Below are positions 44,308 to 52,556 of a stretch of 58,187 nt of DNA, piece after piece (positions within the stretch are counted from its first letter, which is position 1; the number at the start of each line of letters is the position of its first letter). Source of the DNA: Alphaproteobacteria bacterium (GTDB taxonomy: Bacteria > Pseudomonadota > Alphaproteobacteria > RF32 > CAG-239); contig JAFUXF010000014.1 in the NCBI GenBank assembly GCA_017477185.1, positions 1 through 58,187 on the forward strand, written 5' to 3'. Both the position numbers and the translations under genes were made by a program. Under the pieces are notes generated by a model. It saw nothing but the letters and a program-made list of their open reading frames with translations, did no database searches and was not told the origin of the DNA.

Positions 44308-44375
44308 AGATTTTGCGAGTAAGCAAAATGCTCATGTAGGCTTATCTACGCTGCGCTTTTTCTTCTCTTAAATCT
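44308..44375. repeat. long imperfect intergenic hairpin, element 3 of a dispersed family
   Basis: Arms AGATTTTGCGAG and CTCTTAAATCT enclose a core GTAG-GCTTAT-CTAC stem-loop. The core at 44331-44355 differs at 3 of 25 positions from that at 3191-3215, and the sequence beyond the right arm (ATTACTCATCTCA) also resembles that near 3240. It fills most of the 285-bp gap between two unknown genes. Confidence 0.6.
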
Positions 44376-44446
44376 TATTACTCATCTCAAATATCACATT
44401 TTTGAAAGATGTGCGCTTCGAATTACTAATGTGTTGTTATCAAGAT

Positions 44447-44485
44447 AAAAAAATACCCTCCGGTTTAACCGAAGGGTATTTTTTT
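44447..44485 (-). terminator. terminator of the gene at 44484-45239
   Basis: The stem AATACCCTTCGG/CCGGAGGGTATT is followed by seven T on the minus strand. It starts at the stop codon. Confidence 0.9.
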
Positions 44486-45239
44486 ATTTGAATCGTCTGC
44501 GATATTCCTTAAAGTCTTTTAATTCTTCTGGAGACAGAGAAGTTTCTGCTCTCTGCAGAACACCTAAGCAGTATGTTCTGCATTCCTTCCAATTAGGAAA
44601 ATATCCAAACCAAGAGATGAAGCTTAAGAGCAGGCTATAATTGCCTTTTGAGGCAACATATTGGCAACCGGAAATAGTTGTTCCGAGAGTTTCGAAACAA
44701 TTGTATGCATAAAGAAAGTCATGCTCCTGTTTCTCGCACAGGAATTTTTCGATCTTTTTGGCTTCTTCCTTGTCAAGAGAGGAAAGAGATTTATTCCAGA
44801 ATTTACTGATATAATACTGTTTGATAAAATCAATCCCCTTGTTTTTAGCCAGAACCTCTAAAGCAAAAGCCTTATTGGCATACTTTAAGGCATCCCAAAG
44901 TTGATATTTTTCGCATTCTTTAGAGGTTAAGTGATTGCGGGCAATTCGGATAAAACCATATTTTCCGACCTTGGCTTTCCAATCACTCTCATAGTAGGCC
45001 TGCAGCCATGCCAGAAGTTTTTGCTCATCATATTTTTCATGCTGTCCTGCGGATAATATCTCCGAGATATATTTCTCTTCACCGAGCATCAGAACAGCAT
45101 TCAGTACCTCAGGGTAAATACCATATCCTGCCTTAATTAGTCCGACCAATTCCGTCAAACGGTTTGATAGAACTAATTGTAATTCCACAAAAATCTCTGA
45201 TTCCGCGGAATTTAATCTGAATAATTTTTCTTTGTTCAT
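44484..45239 (-). CDS. uncharacterised 251-residue helical protein
   Basis: No family is recognised. The protein is predicted to be almost wholly helical and soluble, with repeats of the type LAWLQAYYESDWKAKVGKYG and LSSLDKEEAKKIEKFLCEK, which may be HEAT- or TPR-like. The leader has no Shine-Dalgarno but TATTATTATT about 17 nt before the ATG. It has its own terminator. Function is unknown. Confidence 0.6.
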   Translation of the reverse strand: MNKEKLFRLNSAESEIFVELQLVLSNRLTELVGLIKAGYGIYPEVLNAVLMLGEEKYISEILSAGQHEKYDEQKLLAWLQAYYESDWKAKVGKYGFIRIARNHLTSKECEKYQLWDALKYANKAFALEVLAKNKGIDFIKQYYISKFWNKSLSSLDKEEAKKIEKFLCEKQEHDFLYAYNCFETLGTTISGCQYVASKGNYSLLLSFISWFGYFPNWKECRTYCLGVLQRAETSLSPEELKDFKEYRRRFK

Positions 45240-45319
45240 TATAATAATTTTTAGTGAATAATAATAGTTTATTGAGAGTCATTTATGATATAACAAGGTG
45301 ATTTTGTCAAGCTTTTTAT

Positions 45320-45356
45320 AAAAAACACCCCTTGCCGGAAAGGCAAGGGGTGTTTG
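45320..45356 (-). terminator. terminator of nifJ
   Basis: The stem AAACACCCCTTGCC/GGCAAGGGGTGTTT is followed on the minus strand by a T-run. Confidence 0.93.
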
Positions 45357-45381
45357 TCAGAAGTAAGCTTCTTGTATCTGA

Positions 45382-48300
45382 TTATTCACCGGCTTTAGCG
45401 TTGATATCGCTAGTTTTAACAGCAAATTCAGACATATGTTCTAACAGAGAACGTTTTTCTTTAGTGTTCTCTTGGGCCTTATTTAATAAGGTCTCATAAC
45501 GTTCCGGATTAGCTTTGTTGACAATCTGGAAACGTGTTTCATTAGACATATAATCAGACAGCGGACGAGTCGGGGCTTTTGAATCCAACATCAAAGGTGC
45601 TTTACCTTGTGCGATGTTTTCAGGATTATAACGATACAACGGCCAGCTTCCGGTTTCAACAGCAGCTTTTTGGTGCTCTAAACCATCAGCCAGGTTGAAT
45701 CCTTGTGCAATACAGTGACTGTATGCAATGATGATGGACGGACCATCGTAAGCTTCAGCTTCATTCAAAGCTTTGATGACCTGTAAATCATTGGCACCGG
45801 CAGAAACCTGAGCAACATAAACGTTACCGTAACTCATGGCAATCATGCCCAAGTCTTTTTTCGGTAAAGCTTTACCGGCAGTGGCAAATTTAGCACTTGC
45901 ACCCATCGGGGTTGCCTTAGATTGTTGACCACCGGTGTTCGAGTAAACGCCTGTGTCCAAAACCAGGATATTGATGTTTTTACCTGATGCAATCGCATGG
46001 TCTAAACCGCCGAAGCCGATATCGTAAGCCCAACCGTCACCACCGATAATCCAAACGGATTTCTTAATCAGGTAGTCTGCTAAGTTGTTCAAGCGAGCAG
46101 CCTCATCAGATTTGATACCGGCCAATTTTGCACGCAGTTCTTTAACGTTTTCACGTTGTGCGTCAATTTCGGCATCGTTGCTTTGCGGATTGCTCAATAT
46201 CTTGTCTGCAACAGCGCCGACTTTGTCTTTTAAGCCTTCTAACAGCGTTTGTGCAAACTTGGTTTGTTGGTCAATAGAAAATCTCATTCCTAAACCGAAT
46301 TCGGCATTATCCTCGAACAATGAGTTTGCCCAAGCCGGACCATGACCTTTTTCATCCTTTGCGTAAGGGGTGGTCGGCAAGTTACCGGAGTAGATTGAAG
46401 AACAACCGGTTGCATTGGCAACAACCATGCGGTCACCAAACAATTGGGTTAAGAGTTTAACGTATGGTGTTTCACCGCAACCCGCGCAAGCACCGGAATA
46501 CTCAAACAACGGTTGAATGAGTTGGGTTGTCTTCGGTAAATTCTTAACAACTTCTGTTCTCTTGACATAAGGTAATGTCTCAAAGAAATTCCAGTTAGCA
46601 ACTTCTGCCTCCAGATGGTTTTCGATATGATCCATGTTGATGGCGTGACGTTCCGGATTTTCTTTATTTTTAACCGGGCAAGCAGATGTACAAATACCGC
46701 AACCGGTACAATCTTCCGGAGAAATTTGCAAGATGAATTTTTTACCTGCAAATTCTTTACCTTTGTAATCAGCGGATTTCAAAGTCGCCGGAGCATTCTT
46801 TAATTGTTCTTCCGTTGCTACCTTCATACGAATAACGCCATGCGGGCAGACTAACGAACATTTACCGCATTGGATACATGCGCTGGCATCCCATACCGGA
46901 ATTTCAGTGGCAATACAACGTTTTTCGTATTGGGTTGTTCCCGTCGGCCAAGTGCCGTCAACAACGTCTTTGAATGCAGAAACAGGTAACTGTTCACCGC
47001 GACCGGCAATAATCTCAGCTGTTAATTTCTTAACAAACTCAGGGGCATTGGCCGGAACCGGTGCAGACATTCTGATTGAAGATGTCGCAGATGCCGGAAC
47101 ATCAACTTTGTGCAAGTGCTCTAATGTTGCATCAACAGCAGCAAAGTTCTTTTGAACAATGGCGTCGCCTTTTTTGCTGTATGTCTTCTTAATTGCATTT
47201 TTAATCTGAGCGATTGCTTCATCCTTCGGCAAAATGTTGGAAATAGCAAAGAAGCAGGTTTGCATAATGGTGTTAATGCGAGCTCCCATGCCTGTTTGAC
47301 GAGCAACATCAACCGCATTGATGACATAGAAGTTTAACTTCTTATCAATAATGGTTTGTTGAACCTCTTTGCTTAAGTGATTCCATACCTCATTGCCTTC
47401 GTAAGGAGCATTGAGCAAGAAGGTCGCGCCTTGTTTTGCAATACCCAAAATGTCAACTTTATTCATGAAGGCAAATTGGTGGCAAGCAACAAAGTCTGCT
47501 TTGTTAATCAAATAAGCAGATTTAATCGGGTTGTCAGAAAAGCGCAGGTGAGATGTGGTCATAGAACCTGATTTACGAGAATCGTAAACGAAATAGCCTT
47601 GACCATATTTACCGGCATCTTCAGCAATAATCTTAATGGAGTTTTTGTTGGCACCAACCGTACCATCAGCACCTAAGCCGAAGAAAACGGTACGAACAAC
47701 ATCTTTACCTTCCGTATCAATAGCCGAATCGTCATAAGGCAATGATGTTTTGTTAACATCGTCATTGATACCGACAGAGAAAGAGTTAATCGGTTCAGCT
47801 TTTGCGCCATTGTCAAAGACGGCTTTAACCATTCCCGGTGTAAATTCTTTAGAAGATAAGCCGTAGCGGCCGCCGACGATTTTCGGCATAGATTTAATTT
47901 GACCATGTGCGTAGGCTTGAGAAACGGTAGCAACGACATCCAAATATAGAGGTTCACCGGTTGCACCGGATTCTTTGGTTCTATCCAAAACAGAAATGGT
48001 CTTAACTGTCGATGGCAGGGCTTTTAAGAATGATTGGGTTGGGAACGGACGATACAAATGAACTTTCAAGACACCAAGTTTAGCCCCTTGAGCATTCAAA
48101 TAAGCAATTGTCTCTTCAACGGTTTCACCGCCGGAACCCATAATAACAATAACTTGCTCAGCATCTTTTGCACCGGTGTAATCAACAACATGGTACTGAC
48201 GACCGCTGATTTTCGCAAATTTATCCATTTCTTCTTGGACAATACCCTCAACCTTAGCGTAGTAAGGGTTAGAAGCCTCACGTCCTTGGAAGAAAACGTC

Positions 48301-48969
48301 AGGATTTTGTGCTGTTCCGCGAATGACCGGAGTTTCCGGACGGAGTGCATGTTTGGCATTGAACTGATAATCAACACCTTCTAACATGGCGCGTAAATCA
48401 TCATCAGAGAGTAATTTAATCTTTTTGATTTCGTGAGATGTACGGAAACCGTCAAAGAAGTGCATAAACGGAACGCGTGAGCGTAATGTTGAGGTTTGTG
48501 CAATTGCCGCCATATCATGAGCTTCTTGAACAGAATTAGAGCAGAGCATTGCAAAACCGGTTTGGCGGCAGCTCATGACGTCAGTGTGATCACCAAAAAT
48601 CGATAAGGCATGATAAGCCAAAGAACGAGCGGCAACATGCATAACAAACGGGCTTAATTCACCGGCAATTTTATACATGTTCGGAATCATTAACAACAAG
48701 CCTTGAGAAGCTGTAAAGGTTGTGGTTAAAGCACCGGCTTGAATTGAGCCGTGGCAAGCACCGGCGGCACCGGCCTCAGACTGCATTTCCTGAACTTCAG
48801 GGATAACACCCCAGATATTTTTTTGTTTGGCGGCAGACCACGCATCAGCCCATTCACCCATCGGAGACGACGGGGTAATCGGGTAAATAACGCAGACTTC
48901 ATTCATGCGGTGGGCAACGGAAGCGGCGGCTTCGTTACCATCCATCATTTTCATTTTTACTTCTGACAT
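45382..48969 (-). CDS. nifJ: pyruvate:ferredoxin (flavodoxin) oxidoreductase
   Basis: The enzyme oxidises pyruvate to acetyl-CoA and CO2, reducing ferredoxin or flavodoxin; it is oxygen-sensitive and central to anaerobic metabolism. The single chain of 1195 residues has the pyrimidine-binding domain (GNEAAASVAHRMNEVCVIYP), a gamma domain (VFFGLGADGTVGANKNSIKI), two 4Fe-4S motifs at about 693-706 (CIQCGKCSLVCPHG) and 750-765 (CTGCGICTSACPVK), and the thiamine diphosphate site around 975 (IGGDGWAYDIGFGGLDH). The frame opens 41 codons earlier, but only the ATG at 48969 has a Shine-Dalgarno (AAGGAA). A strong hairpin lies in its leader. Confidence 0.97.
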   Translation of the reverse strand: MSEVKMKMMDGNEAAASVAHRMNEVCVIYPITPSSPMGEWADAWSAAKQKNIWGVIPEVQEMQSEAGAAGACHGSIQAGALTTTFTASQGLLLMIPNMYKIAGELSPFVMHVAARSLAYHALSIFGDHTDVMSCRQTGFAMLCSNSVQEAHDMAAIAQTSTLRSRVPFMHFFDGFRTSHEIKKIKLLSDDDLRAMLEGVDYQFNAKHALRPETPVIRGTAQNPDVFFQGREASNPYYAKVEGIVQEEMDKFAKISGRQYHVVDYTGAKDAEQVIVIMGSGGETVEETIAYLNAQGAKLGVLKVHLYRPFPTQSFLKALPSTVKTISVLDRTKESGATGEPLYLDVVATVSQAYAHGQIKSMPKIVGGRYGLSSKEFTPGMVKAVFDNGAKAEPINSFSVGINDDVNKTSLPYDDSAIDTEGKDVVRTVFFGLGADGTVGANKNSIKIIAEDAGKYGQGYFVYDSRKSGSMTTSHLRFSDNPIKSAYLINKADFVACHQFAFMNKVDILGIAKQGATFLLNAPYEGNEVWNHLSKEVQQTIIDKKLNFYVINAVDVARQTGMGARINTIMQTCFFAISNILPKDEAIAQIKNAIKKTYSKKGDAIVQKNFAAVDATLEHLHKVDVPASATSSIRMSAPVPANAPEFVKKLTAEIIAGRGEQLPVSAFKDVVDGTWPTGTTQYEKRCIATEIPVWDASACIQCGKCSLVCPHGVIRMKVATEEQLKNAPATLKSADYKGKEFAGKKFILQISPEDCTGCGICTSACPVKNKENPERHAINMDHIENHLEAEVANWNFFETLPYVKRTEVVKNLPKTTQLIQPLFEYSGACAGCGETPYVKLLTQLFGDRMVVANATGCSSIYSGNLPTTPYAKDEKGHGPAWANSLFEDNAEFGLGMRFSIDQQTKFAQTLLEGLKDKVGAVADKILSNPQSNDAEIDAQRENVKELRAKLAGIKSDEAARLNNLADYLIKKSVWIIGGDGWAYDIGFGGLDHAIASGKNINILVLDTGVYSNTGGQQSKATPMGASAKFATAGKALPKKDLGMIAMSYGNVYVAQVSAGANDLQVIKALNEAEAYDGPSIIIAYSHCIAQGFNLADGLEHQKAAVETGSWPLYRYNPENIAQGKAPLMLDSKAPTRPLSDYMSNETRFQIVNKANPERYETLLNKAQENTKEKRSLLEHMSEFAVKTSDINAKAGE

Positions 48970-49000
48970 TAAATATTCCTTTTTATTGATTAAATTGAAG

Positions 49001-49033
49001 ATCCCTTGATGTTTCTTGGCAGAAACAAGGGAT
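49001..49033 (-). promoter_or_regulatory. stable hairpin in the nifJ leader
   Basis: Arms ATCCCTTG...TTTCT and AGAAACAAGGGAT pair over 13 bp with a 3-nt bulge and a TGGC loop, 32 bp before the nifJ ATG. No T-run follows, so it is not a simple terminator; mRNA stability or leader regulation is possible. Confidence 0.55.
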
Positions 49034-49182
49034 GACTTTTTATAGAATCTCTCTATGCGCGTGTTTTTACCATATTCTTGTTTTAAAAACAATTAAAAAA
49101 ATAAAACTGCAAACACGAAAAAAACACTGGACAAAATATCTAAAAAGTGGTATGGTTTCTTTCAGAATTAAATTATTATAGT

Positions 49183-49332
49183 ATGAAAAAGAAGATTGAA
49201 AAATTTTTGTTGAAGGATGGTGTCCTTTTAACAAAAGAGAGAATGAAGATTGTTTTGATTTTTTTTATAGGTTTTATGATGGGCTGGATTGTTATGGATA
49301 TCATTCGTGCCATCATTCGCCTGTATTTCTGA
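49183..49332 (+). CDS. small single-pass membrane protein, 49 residues
   Basis: The ATG at 49183 (MKKKIEKFLLKDGVLLTKER) is preferred to an upstream in-frame GTG-type start. One transmembrane helix follows (IVLIFFIGFMMGWIVMDII). There is no Shine-Dalgarno; ATTATT lies just upstream. A terminator at 49338-49375 supports it as an independent transcript. It is divergent from nifJ. Function is unknown. Confidence 0.5.
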   Translation: MKKKIEKFLLKDGVLLTKERMKIVLIFFIGFMMGWIVMDIIRAIIRLYF

Positions 49333-49337
49333 AAAAT

Positions 49338-49375
49338 TAACAGCTGCCGCAGTAAAATGCCGTGGCTGTTTTTTT
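49338..49375 (+). terminator. terminator after the small membrane protein
   Basis: AACAGC and GCTGTT form the stem base with an imperfect inner part (CCGC/CCGTG), followed by seven T. Confidence 0.7.
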
Positions 49376-49454
49376 GTGTTTGACTTGAACAATAATTGTG
49401 ATAAAAGGGTATCAGACTATTTTTTGTAATCATATTTATAAAGGAGTTTATCTG

Positions 49455-49781
49455 ATGACATCTAAATTATTTGCAACGTTAGCTATTGTTACCGCTTTAT
49501 CCGCTTGTTCTTCTGATGGTGGGTTTGATCTTTCAAAATATACAGCCGTTGATTCTAATGCCTCGGTTAAGACTCGCTTACGTGCCTGCTTAATCAGTGA
49601 AGCTAATACTAAATTTCAAAACGGAACATTGTTTGCCAATGGTGTCACGGCAACAGCAGATGAATTAACCAATACTTGTATTCAAAAATTGGCGTTGCAA
49701 TCTGCCGGTATCAGCAGTGAATCGCAATCTATGGCTTCGACTATTATTCAAAACTTACAAAATTACGGGACAGCTCAATAA
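49455..49781 (+). CDS. small lipoprotein, paralogue of the next gene
   Basis: The ATG at 49455 has an AAGGAG Shine-Dalgarno and starts a lipoprotein signal (TSKLFATLAIVTALSACSS). The mature part, about 90 residues, has the pattern RACLISEANTKFQNGTLFAN, GVTATADELTNTC and a helical tail. The next protein repeats this pattern (VCIRDEVRAFKDSGKLQSW, GVQTSAEKIADTC), so the pair arose by duplication. The stop overlaps the next start by one base. Function is unknown. Confidence 0.78.
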   Translation: MTSKLFATLAIVTALSACSSDGGFDLSKYTAVDSNASVKTRLRACLISEANTKFQNGTLFANGVTATADELTNTCIQKLALQSAGISSESQSMASTIIQNLQNYGTAQ

Positions 49782-50068
49782 TGAAAAAAGTTATTTGTCT
49801 GATGCTACTTTTGAGCGGGTGTGCTTTGTTTGATAATAATAAAACACCATTGACGCCCCAGGGGCAGATGAATGTTTGTATCAGAGATGAAGTCCGCGCT
49901 TTTAAAGATAGCGGTAAACTTCAAAGTTGGGGTGTTCAGACATCTGCGGAAAAAATTGCCGATACATGTACAACACGTTATAATTTATCAGCAATGTATG
50001 CTCAGGCTGTGCAGAATGCTAAAAGTATGATGAGTGAAGATATGCAGGGGACAACTCTGATGAGATAG
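49781..50068 (+). CDS. small lipoprotein, paralogue of the previous gene
   Basis: The lipoprotein signal is short (MKKVICLMLLLSGCALF, acceptor Cys at residue 14). Two further cysteines, spaced as in the preceding lipoprotein, could form a disulfide. The start overlaps the previous stop in TAATGA, so synthesis is coupled and the products may act as a heteromer in the envelope. A strong terminator follows. No family is recognised. Confidence 0.78.
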   Translation: MKKVICLMLLLSGCALFDNNKTPLTPQGQMNVCIRDEVRAFKDSGKLQSWGVQTSAEKIADTCTTRYNLSAMYAQAVQNAKSMMSEDMQGTTLMR

Positions 50069-50090
50069 GTATTTTTTTGCTTATTGATTA

Positions 50091-50131
50091 TAATAAAGGC
50101 CTCCAATGCAAATTGGAGGCCTTTATTATTA
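50091..50131. terminator. bidirectional terminator
   Basis: A perfect 18-bp stem AATAAAGGCCTCCAAT/ATTGGAGGCCTTTATT with a 4-nt loop lies between convergent genes. Confidence 0.93.
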
Positions 50132-50551
50132 GAACCAGACATCAGTTGTTGTCAGGTAATCTAAAACATCTTGGATGTCTTTACATTCGCCGACATAGTG
50201 TTGTTGGGCATAATCGCCGTAAACATCTTTATGAAGCGGCTTTTTCATTTCTCTAAACACATCTCCGAAACCGACATCCGGAGACCACAGCACAAATTGG
50301 TTGTTGCGAATAAACAAAAAACGTAAATCATGATTTGCGCCTTCATGTTGTTCCAGCAGTTTTACCATTTCCCAATAAATGGGATAGACTGTGTCAATAG
50401 ACCAATCGTCAATGTCTCCGACAGGAGAAAAGCCTTTGACGACAATCAATTGTCTGTTTCCGCGTTGTTTTGTCGAAAGAGCAAAAATTTCATACTTTGG
50501 ATAAGCCTGTTTTAGCTCAACCAAAATTTGTTTAATTTTAATTTCTTCCAT
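50129..50551 (-). CDS. uncharacterised 140-residue protein
   Basis: No family is recognised. The protein is soluble with alternating strands and helices (EIFALSTKQRGNRQLIVVKG, RFLFIRNNQFVLWSPDVGFG) and an aromatic-rich C terminus. No Shine-Dalgarno is present; TTATTATTAA lies 12 nt before the ATG. It follows the ACP-like gene on the same strand. Function is unknown. Confidence 0.65.
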   Translation of the reverse strand: MEEIKIKQILVELKQAYPKYEIFALSTKQRGNRQLIVVKGFSPVGDIDDWSIDTVYPIYWEMVKLLEQHEGANHDLRFLFIRNNQFVLWSPDVGFGDVFREMKKPLHKDVYGDYAQQHYVGECKDIQDVLDYLTTTDVWF

Positions 50552-50598
50552 AATTGTTTGAGTTTAATAATAAATTTAATAACAAACAAGAAGTCAAT

Positions 50599-50859
50599 TT
50601 AGGAAATGAGGTTATTACAGTCATCAATTATTTGCTTTACAGTTAACGAAAAACTATCATCTATCCACCGAGCAAATAAGAGATGAGGGATAGAAAGACC
50701 GCAAGTAATTTCAATATCCATAGATATCATGCATATGTCTATTTCATCTAAGCCTAAATCCTCAATTAGCTTCTTTTCTTCTAAGTTTGTGTCGGGAATA
50801 TTTGTGTTTTTGGTTTTACTCAGAATATTCCGCATAATTTCAATTGTTACTTCTTTCAT
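50599..50859 (-). CDS. acyl-carrier-protein-like protein without the phosphopantetheine serine
   Basis: The 86-residue protein has ACP layout: an N-terminal helix, the loop LIEDLGLDEIDICMISMDIE around residues 31-50 and a final helix LTVKQIIDDCNNLIS. In true carriers the loop reads DSL with the serine that bears phosphopantetheine; here it reads DEI, so the serine is missing. It may be a degenerate or regulatory ACP homologue, or the resemblance may be only fold-level. No Shine-Dalgarno; TTATTATTAA lies 11 nt before the ATG. Confidence 0.5.
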   Translation of the reverse strand: MKEVTIEIMRNILSKTKNTNIPDTNLEEKKLIEDLGLDEIDICMISMDIEITCGLSIPHLLFARWIDDSFSLTVKQIIDDCNNLIS

Positions 50860-50934
50860 ATGTAATAGTTTTAATAATAATTATTTTCTGTTGTTCAAAA
50901 TATTAAAAAAAACATATAAAGTCAATATTAAAAT

Positions 50935-50950
50935 TGGCACGAAAATTGCA
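50935..50950 (+). promoter_or_regulatory. sigma-54 promoter of the flgF operon
   Basis: TGGCACGAAAATTGCA is a near-perfect match to the -24/-12 consensus TGGCACG-N4-TTGCA, 46 bp before the flgF ATG. Confidence 0.93.
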
Positions 50951-50996
50951 TATTAAAAGCAAACAATTTTATCCGAAGAATTTTGGGGAGAATTTT

Positions 50997-51737
50997 ATGG
51001 ATAATACTAAATTTATTGCTTTATCGCGGCAAATGGCTTTATGGAAGCAGATGAATGTGGTTTCCAATAATGTCGCGAATATGAATACAACCGGTTATAA
51101 GCAGGAAGATACTTTATTTAGTACATATATTGCGCAAACAATGAACGCAACAGGTATGGGTAAAGAGCCGGTTTATTTTACACAAGATTATGCTACTTAT
51201 AATAATTTTTCAGAAGGTGCGCTAGTAGAAACCGGCAATACCTTTGATGTGGCGTTACAGGGAGATGGTTTTTTTGTTATTGAAACAGATAACGGCTATT
51301 CTTATACGCGCAAAGGTAATTTTACACTCGATAACAATGGTAAAATTGTGACAACTGATGGTAACGCTGTTATGTCTGAGGCTAATGCACCATTGTTTAT
51401 TGCACCGACTGAACGAGAACTGATGATTACCGAAGATGGTTCAATTTCTACTGAAAATGGAATTATCGGTCGTTTACAGGTGGTCAAATTTGCTGATAAC
51501 CAGAAGTTGGTTAAAAAAGCGGGCACAATGTTTGATAATGTCGCTGATAATCCTATGTCTCCGGCAGATAATGTCCGCATTATCCATGGAAGTTTGGAAA
51601 AATCTAATGTTAACGCGGTCGAAGAAATGACCAAGTTGATTCAATTACAACGTTCGTATGATTTTGTACAACAGATGATTGATGAAGAACACGACAGAAT
51701 ATCTAATACAATTGAGACTTTTTCTCAATTAGCCTAA
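50997..51737 (+). CDS. flgF: flagellar basal-body rod protein FlgF
   Basis: FlgF is a proximal rod subunit. The reading frame opens at 50934, but that stretch covers the sigma-54 promoter; the ATG at 50997, after a GGGGAG Shine-Dalgarno, gives 246 residues. The N-terminal rod motif is QMNVVSNNVANMNTTGYKQE, the middle has DVALQGDGFFVIETDNGYSY, and the end is LEKSNVNAVEEMTKLIQLQR. It is shorter than FlgG and precedes it by 22 bp, the usual order. Confidence 0.95.
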   Translation: MDNTKFIALSRQMALWKQMNVVSNNVANMNTTGYKQEDTLFSTYIAQTMNATGMGKEPVYFTQDYATYNNFSEGALVETGNTFDVALQGDGFFVIETDNGYSYTRKGNFTLDNNGKIVTTDGNAVMSEANAPLFIAPTERELMITEDGSISTENGIIGRLQVVKFADNQKLVKKAGTMFDNVADNPMSPADNVRIIHGSLEKSNVNAVEEMTKLIQLQRSYDFVQQMIDEEHDRISNTIETFSQLA

Positions 51738-51759
51738 TCATTATTGAAGGGGAAAATAA

Positions 51760-52548
51760 ATGAGATCTTTATATATCGGCGCGACAGGAATGTTGGCACA
51801 ACAAACAAATGTTGATGTAATTTCCAATAATATCGCCAATATGAATACAACAGCTTATACCAGAAGACGGGCGGAGTTTAATGATTTATTGTATCAAAAT
51901 ATTGTTCGTCCGGGGTCACAATCTTCGGCTTCACAAACAATGGTTCCATCCGGTTTGCAGCTTGGTTTGGGTGTTAGAACGGCTGCTGTGTATCGTATTA
52001 CGGAAGGTAGTGGTTTGATTAATACAACCAATACACTCGATGTCGCTATCCAAGGTCGAGGCTATTTTCAGATTGAACTACCGGAAGGTAAGGGAACAGC
52101 TTATACGCGTGATGGGGCTTTTCAGCGTAATGGTGATGGGGTTATCGTTACTCATGATGGGTATATTGTACAGCCTGAAATTACTATTCCGGATGATGCT
52201 GTAGAGGTCTATATAAATAATTCCGGTGAAGTTTGGGTTAAGCAAGATGGTGAGACGGATGAAATTAATGTCGGGCAACTTGAATTGGCAACATTCATTA
52301 ACGAGGCTGGTTTAGAAGCTATGGGACAAAATTTGTTTTTAGAAACAGAGGCTTCCGGTGCACCAAATGTTGATAATCCGGATACAGAGGGGTTTGGTTC
52401 TATTTTGCAAGGATATTTAGAGACCTCCAATGTTAATGCTGTGTCAGAAATTACAGAACTGGTTTCTGCTCAGCGTGCATATGAGATGAATTCTAAAATT
52501 GTGACCATTTCCGATGAAATGCTCACAACGATTAACCAGATGAGATAG
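51760..52548 (+). CDS. flgG: flagellar basal-body rod protein FlgG
   Basis: FlgG is the distal rod subunit. The family core is clear: MRSLYIGATGMLAQQTNVDV, ISNNIANMNTTAYTRRRAEF, LDVAIQGRGYFQIELPEG, and the C-terminal LETSNVNAVSEITELVSAQR with AYEMNSKIVTISDEML. At 262 residues it is exactly family length. A GAAGGGG Shine-Dalgarno precedes the ATG. Confidence 0.97.
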   Translation: MRSLYIGATGMLAQQTNVDVISNNIANMNTTAYTRRRAEFNDLLYQNIVRPGSQSSASQTMVPSGLQLGLGVRTAAVYRITEGSGLINTTNTLDVAIQGRGYFQIELPEGKGTAYTRDGAFQRNGDGVIVTHDGYIVQPEITIPDDAVEVYINNSGEVWVKQDGETDEINVGQLELATFINEAGLEAMGQNLFLETEASGAPNVDNPDTEGFGSILQGYLETSNVNAVSEITELVSAQRAYEMNSKIVTISDEMLTTINQMR

Positions 52549-52556
52549 ATATTAAA

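Noticed and set aside
48970..49092. 41-residue N-terminal extension of nifJ
   Set aside because: The extension covers the leader hairpin and shows no NifJ similarity; the ATG at 48969 has the ribosome site and starts the family sequence.
50934..50996. Extended FlgF N terminus from a TTG at 50934
   Set aside because: These bases form the sigma-54 promoter, and the GGGGAG ribosome site points to 50997.
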